Shown here one piece after another: positions 1 through 4,329 of a DNA stretch of 6,938 bases. The notes under the pieces are model-generated. The model was not told the DNA's origin, did not search any database, and saw only the letters and a program-made list of their open reading frames with translations. The stretch comes from Saprospiraceae bacterium. GTDB lineage: Bacteria; Bacteroidota; Bacteroidia; Chitinophagales; Saprospiraceae. Position 1 is the stretch's first letter. Every line of letters starts with the position of its first letter. The DNA lies in NCBI GenBank assembly GCA_029262975.1, contig JAJCYJ010000802.1, positions 1 through 6,938 on the forward strand, in the 5' to 3' direction. Both the position numbers and the translations under genes were made by a program.

Positions 1-303
1 GACGAATATGGAATGATGGCGAAAAATATAGCACTTCTTATTTATTACATACTGGACGGAGTTGAAATACGGCAACGCGAACAAAATCAATCAGTTCAGT
101 TACAGCGGTATACAGTTCTTCCAGATCATAGTGCTAAAGAACTGGTATTTATTGAAGATCAACGAAGTGGAAGATGGTGGGTAGAACTTTTTTCTGATGG
201 CGCAGAGAAAGAAGTAAAAATGGCTTGCACAAAAAGTGACTATGAGGATGCTTGTAATAATCATATCTCAGAACGAATAACCTCTCTCCTTGCTTTGGCT
301 TAA
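1..303 (+). CDS. Formimidoylglutamase-like (arginase/ureohydrolase family), C-terminal fragment
   Basis: The reading frame is open from base 1 to the TAA at 301-303, so this is the last 100 codons of a longer protein. The Met codons at 13 and 16 are probably internal. The tail resembles, from memory, the C-terminal region of Bacteroidota proteins annotated as formimidoylglutamase: an amphipathic helix (KNIALLIYYILDG), then a strand leading into RSGRWWVELF, then a segment like 'CxxxDYxxACNxxIxxR' (CTKSDYEDACNNHISER). Enzymes of this superfamily use a two-manganese centre to hydrolyse N-formimidoyl-glutamate to glutamate and formamide in histidine breakdown, or arginine/agmatine in related members. 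The metal-binding aspartates and histidines lie upstream of the window, so catalytic competence and substrate cannot be judged. It converges with murF, leaving 16 bases between stops and no strong hairpin. The family call is fairly good; the substrate is inferred. Confidence 0.68.
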   Translation, partial: DEYGMMAKNIALLIYYILDGVEIRQREQNQSVQLQRYTVLPDHSAKELVFIEDQRSGRWWVELFSDGAEKEVKMACTKSDYEDACNNHISERITSLLALA

Positions 304-319
304 AAGTTATTTTTTAATC

Positions 320-1621
320 CTAAAGAATTGAGATTATCCTTTCGAGTTTAATGCCACGACTGGCCTTGACAAGAATAACCTTGTTGGAGATTTGGTCTAA
401 CGTCTTACTTTCTATCAAGGCTTGAGTATTTATATATGTGGGATATTGTAATTTGCCTAAGGCAGAAAAAATTTCACCCACCAATACAGCTTCTTTAACA
501 CCATGTAACTCCAAGAAATCGACAATTTCGCGGTGAAGATGTTTTTCTTTTTCGCCCAACTCCAGCATATCCCCGAGTATAAAAAATAATTTGCTTTGAT
601 GATGCTCCGACATCAAACTTTTGATACTAGCCAGCATAGACGATGGATTAGCATTGTATGCATCTAACAAGATTGTATTTTTCTCAGACTCAATAATTTG
701 AGAACGCATATTATCCGGAATGTATGCCGCAATGGCCTCTCCAATTGCCGTTGGAGAAATACCAAAAAATGCTGCTACTTGAAGTACAGCGGCAATATTT
801 TCCTGGTTGTACCGCCCACTCAGACTGGTCGTCAGTAATACATCCTTTTTTTCTCGAGTGGTCCATATAAAGGAAAGAAGTCTGTCTTTTGTTTTCTTCG
901 CTAATTTCAACTCACCAAAAGAGCCCCCTTCAGCATTGTAATTGCTATTTTTTTCTGATATATCATCTAATGAAGCCAAAAAAGGGTCGCCTACATTTAG
1001 GAAAAAGTGCAAACCATTTTCTATGACATAATCGAACAGGTATCTTTTTTCATTGAAAACACCCTGTACGGATCCTAGTTTTTCTAGATGAGATGAGCCA
1101 ATATTTGTGATTAATCCATAATCTGGACAAGACATTTCGCAAAGCTCCTTTATATCACCAGGTTGATTTGTCCCCATTTCAACGATAAGTAGTTCTGATG
1201 CTCTAGTTGCATTAAGAAGGGTAAGCGGCACCCCAATATGGTTATTGTAATTACCTAAAGTCGCTGACACTTGAAATTTTGTTGATAAAACCGAGACTAA
1301 TAGCTCCTTAGTTGTTGTCTTGCCATTTGAGCCTGTAAGTCCGATAACGGGAATATTTAGTTGATGCCTATGATAGAGGGCAAGGTCTTGAATCGTTTTC
1401 AATACATCGGATACTAACAAATAACGCTCATCCATTGGCATTCTATGATCATCGACTAAGACATATCTAGCCCCTTTAGTCAGTGCGCTTTCTGCGTATT
1501 TGTTGCCATTAAAATTATTTCCTCGTAAGGCCACGAATAGTTGACCTTCAGTGATTGCCCTGGTATCGCTTGAGACACCAGTACATTCCAAAAATTTACT
1601 GTATAGTTTAGAAATCTCCAA
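320..1621 (-). CDS. murF: UDP-N-acetylmuramoyl-tripeptide--D-alanyl-D-alanine ligase
   Basis: MurF is the cytoplasmic Mur ligase that uses ATP to add D-Ala-D-Ala to UDP-MurNAc-tripeptide, finishing the peptidoglycan pentapeptide precursor. The 433 residues match the family length and carry its motifs in order: SSDTR (17-21) in the N-terminal substrate domain, the ATP P-loop GLTGSNGKTTTKE (94-106), GNYNNHIGVPLTLL (123-136), ITNIGSSHLEKLGS (171-184), a lysine at 192 in the position of the carbamylated Mur-ligase lysine, YNQENIAAVL (261-270), DAYNANPSS (310-318), ILGDMLELG (338-346) and KASRG (419-423). The start is TTG at 1621-1619. No ATG or GTG precedes it in frame within the gap to gldJ, and MEISKLY aligns with the usual MurF N-terminus. 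The residues around Lys192 (VFNEKRYLF) differ from the more common KxKxE pattern. It lies 71 bases downstream of gldJ behind a hairpin, and no TAnnTTTG promoter is visible in that gap. Confidence 0.96.
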   Translation of the reverse strand: MEISKLYSKFLECTGVSSDTRAITEGQLFVALRGNNFNGNKYAESALTKGARYVLVDDHRMPMDERYLLVSDVLKTIQDLALYHRHQLNIPVIGLTGSNGKTTTKELLVSVLSTKFQVSATLGNYNNHIGVPLTLLNATRASELLIVEMGTNQPGDIKELCEMSCPDYGLITNIGSSHLEKLGSVQGVFNEKRYLFDYVIENGLHFFLNVGDPFLASLDDISEKNSNYNAEGGSFGELKLAKKTKDRLLSFIWTTREKKDVLLTTSLSGRYNQENIAAVLQVAAFFGISPTAIGEAIAAYIPDNMRSQIIESEKNTILLDAYNANPSSMLASIKSLMSEHHQSKLFFILGDMLELGEKEKHLHREIVDFLELHGVKEAVLVGEIFSALGKLQYPTYINTQALIESKTLDQISNKVILVKASRGIKLERIISIL

Positions 1622-1641
1622 TTTACTCAGTGCATATAAAA

Positions 1642-1671
1642 AAGTCCCTGTAATTTTACTTACAAGGACTT
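1642..1671 (-). terminator. Terminator-like hairpin between gldJ and murF
   Basis: Arms at 1642-1653 and 1660-1671 (AAGTCCCTGTAA / TTACAAGGACTT on the plus strand) pair over 12 positions with one internal C-A mismatch, around a 6-base loop. Read on the minus strand, the direction of gldJ, the hairpin is followed by six T residues (1643 down to 1638; the first two overlap the base of the stem), as in an intrinsic terminator. The plus strand also has a T-rich tail (CATTTTATTTT), but no gene runs in that direction here. The murF TTG codon begins only about 17 bases past the T-run and no separate murF promoter is evident. The hairpin may therefore be leaky, or mark a processing site, rather than end transcription completely. 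Confidence 0.62.
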
Positions 1672-1692
1672 CATTTTATTTTGAAAGTGACG

Positions 1693-3201
1693 CTATTTGT
1701 ATTTTCTTTTTTTCTTTTTAGTCTTCTGTTTGAAAGTGTTTCCACCTGTATCTTCATTTCCGGCAGGCCCTCCCACTCTGGCCATCGCACATCTGAACCC
1801 AATTGTTCGGTCTGCTTTGGATTCATCCATAAATCTACGCGTACCAGGAAGTAACCAATATAATCTATCAGCCCATGATCCTCCTTTTACAACTCTTGAA
1901 CTATCACTAATCAGCGTATACTTACCATATTCGTACTTCACGAATTCATCGTCCCCATCTCTATAATTACGAGCATCAGCAGTCCTGTAATTCTCTCGGT
2001 CTTCTAATTCTTCATCTGTAATATTTCGATATTTCATGCGACCTAAAGAATCCTTATCAAGATAATTGCCATACTCATCTTTCATGATTTCCTTATATAC
2101 ATTTCCTCTGAAAGGGTTAAGATCATGATTTTCGGCGTCTCTAATCGTCATACTTGTAAGTGGTCTGTATACATCCTGAACCCACTCAGAAACATTACCT
2201 GCCATATTGTACAGACCAAAATCATTAGCAACATATGATCGTACCGGGGCAGTAGTCGACGCATTATCATTTAAATTTCCTGCAGTCCCCATATAATCTC
2301 CCTTGCCACGCTTAAAGTTAGCAAGCATTCGGCCCTGATCTTTATTTCTGTTTTGATATCTAGCCGACTTTCCTTGCCAAGGATAGTATCTTCTTTGCGT
2401 GATTAATTCATCTTTGGTATTATTGAGATTGCCCTGAAGTGCTAAGGCAGCATATTCCCATTCTGCTTCAGTTGGAAGTCTGAATGGGGGCATCAGGATA
2501 CCATCCTCATATTTCACCGCTCGTTCTCCACCGGTTCTGATATCAGGAAGATTTTTGCGGACATTCCCTTCATATTGGGCTGCCATATATGATTCTGTAT
2601 CAAATGAATCTCCGTCCTTTTGATCAGGTGTAGGATTTAGAATCCCTCTTTCTATGAGTAGCATCTCATTCACTGCATTCGTACGCCACTTGCAATAATC
2701 CTGAACTTGTGACCAGGACACACCTACTACCGGATAGTTATCATAGGCAGGGTGCCGATAATATGTTTCAACCATCGGATCATTGTATGACAATTCGTCA
2801 TACCACACCTTCTGATCTGGTAAAGCCGCTTGTGCAACTTCAGGAAAAGATTCATAAACTCTGTCTAACCAATAGACGTATTCTTTCCAGGAAGAATTAG
2901 AAACCTCGGTTTCATCCATATAAAAAGACGACACAGTAATTCTACGTGGAATATTATTCCATTCGTAGGTCACATCTTCACCAGTAAGACCCATCGTAAA
3001 TGTACCTCCTTGAATTAAAACAAGATTTGGGGCATCTATCTGACCTTCATAGTCAAGTTTTTCGAAACCTCCCCATTCTGCATCATTGTATTTCCAACCA
3101 GTTGTATCTGATCGGCCACCACTCTTTGAGGATTTGTTAAAAAGGCTACACGAAGCCATGGAGCTAACTGCCAAGAACAGTATTAAAAACTTATAGTTCA
3201 T
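1693..3201 (-). CDS. gldJ: Gliding motility / type IX secretion lipoprotein GldJ
   Basis: GldJ is an outer-membrane lipoprotein required for gliding motility and T9SS function in Bacteroidota and is a paralogue of GldK. The 502-residue product starts with a lipoprotein signal peptide whose lipobox ends MASC, giving Cys18 as the lipidated residue. GldJ-typical segments follow: TTGW (33-36), GGTFTMG (65-71), WNNIPRR (81-87), FYMDETEVSN (93-102), HPAYDNYPVVGVSW (140-153). Sulfatase-modifying-factor (FGE) fold motifs are RLPTEAEWEY (241-250), GNVSEWV (335-341), RVVKGGSW (426-433) and GFRCA (468-472). About 80 residues separate YCKW (Cys160) from RLPTEAEWEY, far more than in FGE enzymes, as expected for this subfamily. 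Catalytic cysteines are absent after GGSW, so a structural role is likely. A lysine-rich tail closes the protein (491-502). ATG 3201 lies 11 bases after the porP-like stop, suggesting an operon. GldK was considered, but the N-terminal motifs favour GldJ. Confidence 0.93.
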   Translation of the reverse strand: MNYKFLILFLAVSSMASCSLFNKSSKSGGRSDTTGWKYNDAEWGGFEKLDYEGQIDAPNLVLIQGGTFTMGLTGEDVTYEWNNIPRRITVSSFYMDETEVSNSSWKEYVYWLDRVYESFPEVAQAALPDQKVWYDELSYNDPMVETYYRHPAYDNYPVVGVSWSQVQDYCKWRTNAVNEMLLIERGILNPTPDQKDGDSFDTESYMAAQYEGNVRKNLPDIRTGGERAVKYEDGILMPPFRLPTEAEWEYAALALQGNLNNTKDELITQRRYYPWQGKSARYQNRNKDQGRMLANFKRGKGDYMGTAGNLNDNASTTAPVRSYVANDFGLYNMAGNVSEWVQDVYRPLTSMTIRDAENHDLNPFRGNVYKEIMKDEYGNYLDKDSLGRMKYRNITDEELEDRENYRTADARNYRDGDDEFVKYEYGKYTLISDSSRVVKGGSWADRLYWLLPGTRRFMDESKADRTIGFRCAMARVGGPAGNEDTGGNTFKQKTKKKKRKYK

Positions 3202-3212
3202 TTGGGTAATAA

Positions 3213-4229
3213 TTATCTAAATATGCTAAAGCAATCTTCGTACCGAGATCTCTTGTTTTGTAAACCACCGACATTAATCAATACTCCGATCTCATGACTA
3301 CCTGTCGTTCTTGTCACCAAGGCGTCACTAATTGTAAGATCAAAGCTATAACTAAACTTAATCCAATCAGTTCTCATCCCTACAGAGACAATGGCGGCGT
3401 CAAGATTGGAGAGTGTATGTCTAAGCCACAATCCTCCGAAAACTCTATCCCGATTATAAAGTACACCTGCATTCAGCTGACTCAATCCGGATTGCCTGGT
3501 AAATAATATACTCGGAGCAATAAACGAGCCAAATCCCTCCTTATTGTAGCCATCTAAATCAATCTGCATACCCCCATGAATTATTAACCTGGTCGGTAGA
3601 CCAGAATACGTGTTATTATTATCCGTTTTGAATTGATTGCTTGGGCTATTCAAGTGTTTGAGCGATAAGCCTACGTAGAATTTTTCACTATAAAGTAAAC
3701 CGCCCATTGAAATGTCAACACTTGCGGTATTTAAATCTTCCGGTCTTATCTCGCGACTAGGCAGTATCCCTCCACCTGGTGTGCCTTCTACACTACCCGG
3801 TACCAACTGATCGAAGAATATGAGTTTCTCCCAATTTAGCCGACTTGTTATAACACCTGCTTCAAGTCCAATACGCGCCATGAGATTAGGGTTTAATTTT
3901 ACCTGGTAAGCGTAGACTCCAGTTATTTTTTGCGTTTTCAGCACGCCATCCCCTGCATCATCTGCCAAGATATTTACACCAAAACCACTATTCAATGTCT
4001 CAAAAAATTGATCGTAAGAAGCCGAATAAGTAGTATAGACCTGAGGCCAGTTTGGCCATTGATTTCTATAATTCAATGCAACCTGAGCATTTGTTGACAA
4101 ACCGACTAGTCCAGGGTTGAGTTGAATAGGAGCATTATAAAATTGACTAAATACAGGATCCTGAGCCATCGTATCCCAAGAATACACAATGAATAAAGCA
4201 AATATCAGATATGTTAATTGTCGTCTCAG
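3213..4229 (-). CDS. PorP/SprF-family type IX secretion outer-membrane protein, non-ATG start
   Basis: This is a predicted outer-membrane beta-barrel of the PorP/SprF family, whose members work with T9SS and gliding components. Family hallmarks are visible: mature start QDPVFSQFYNAPIQLNPGLVG, ALNYRNQWP, SLKHLNSPSN, and near the C-terminus TGSHEIGVLINVG. The first conventional start, GTG at 4187-4185, would leave only a few residues before the likely signal-peptidase site (TMA|QDP). The frame continues upstream to a TAA at 4247-4245 and encodes an excellent signal peptide: LRRQ followed by a hydrophobic run (LTYLIFALFIVYSW). I therefore extend the gene to CTG 4229-4227, which gives a 22-residue signal peptide and 338 residues in total. 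CTG itself is inferred: no ATG, GTG or TTG occurs in frame between 4244 and 4188, so a rare start codon or a base error are both possible. It leads the unit with gldJ 11 bases downstream. The specific symbol (porP or sprF) cannot be assigned. Confidence 0.88.
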   Translation of the reverse strand: MRRQLTYLIFALFIVYSWDTMAQDPVFSQFYNAPIQLNPGLVGLSTNAQVALNYRNQWPNWPQVYTTYSASYDQFFETLNSGFGVNILADDAGDGVLKTQKITGVYAYQVKLNPNLMARIGLEAGVITSRLNWEKLIFFDQLVPGSVEGTPGGGILPSREIRPEDLNTASVDISMGGLLYSEKFYVGLSLKHLNSPSNQFKTDNNNTYSGLPTRLIIHGGMQIDLDGYNKEGFGSFIAPSILFTRQSGLSQLNAGVLYNRDRVFGGLWLRHTLSNLDAAIVSVGMRTDWIKFSYSFDLTISDALVTRTTGSHEIGVLINVGGLQNKRSRYEDCFSIFR

Positions 4230-4267
4230 ATCAGAAGTATTGAATTAATCTCTCTCTCAATAATACT

Positions 4268-4293
4268 CAAACTTGGCTATCGTTGCAAACTTG
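4268..4293. repeat. Two direct copies of CAAACTTG, 18-base period
   Basis: CAAACTTG occurs at 4268-4275 and again at 4286-4293, separated by 10 bases. The first copy contains the likely -33 CTTG element of the porU promoter, and the second lies in its spacer. The spacing is near two helical turns, which would suit a dimeric DNA-binding protein, but this could also be chance in a short AT-rich region. Confidence 0.4.
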
Positions 4294-4304
4294 TACTAAT
4301 TTTG
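4272..4304 (+). promoter_or_regulatory. Putative Bacteroidota sigma-ABfr-type promoter of porU
   Basis: TAATTTTG at 4297-4304 matches the Bacteroidota -7 consensus TAnnTTTG exactly. CTTG at 4272-4275 stands in for the -33 TTTG, with a 21-base spacer inside the accepted range. Transcription would start a few bases downstream, giving a leader of roughly 15-20 bases before the ATG at 4330. Confidence 0.6.
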
Positions 4305-4329
4305 AACGAATAGAAAGCCTATAATCGTA

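Larger units (their letters stand above)
4230..4329. promoter_or_regulatory. Divergent control region between porP-like gene and porU
   Basis: About 100 bases separate the two divergently read T9SS genes. The region is AT-rich and holds a good Bacteroidota promoter facing porU (4272-4304) and a duplicated 8-base word (CAAACTTG). On the minus strand I find no exact TAnnTTTG for the porP-like/gldJ unit; the nearest look-alikes are the two CAAGTTTG words (complement of the repeat), each differing from the consensus at the T of TA. Neither has a clear -33 TTTG at the right distance. No strong Shine-Dalgarno sequence precedes either gene, which is normal for this phylum. Confidence 0.55.

Noticed and set aside
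304..340. Possible shared terminator between the convergent first gene and murF
   Set aside because: Only a stem of about five A/T-rich pairs with a long loop can be drawn; too weak to annotate.
1658..1672. Minigene ATG AAG TCC TTG TAA on the minus strand within the hairpin between gldJ and murF, as a possible leader peptide
   Set aside because: Four codons with no regulatory amino-acid pattern; it arises from the stem sequence and is most likely chance.
1696..1725. A-rich tract at the end of gldJ (seven A residues in a row) as a programmed or accidental frameshift
   Set aside because: The frame ends normally in TAG with a basic tail that fits GldJ; nothing downstream continues in another frame.
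1697..1966. Open frame on the plus strand opposite the 3' end of gldJ, with a phenylalanine-rich start
   Set aside because: It is the antisense shadow of the lysine-rich gldJ tail and FGE motifs, and resembles no protein family.
3294..3506. Plus-strand open frames at 3294-3506 and 2709-2900
   Set aside because: They are antisense to the well-supported porP-like and gldJ genes and have no family features.
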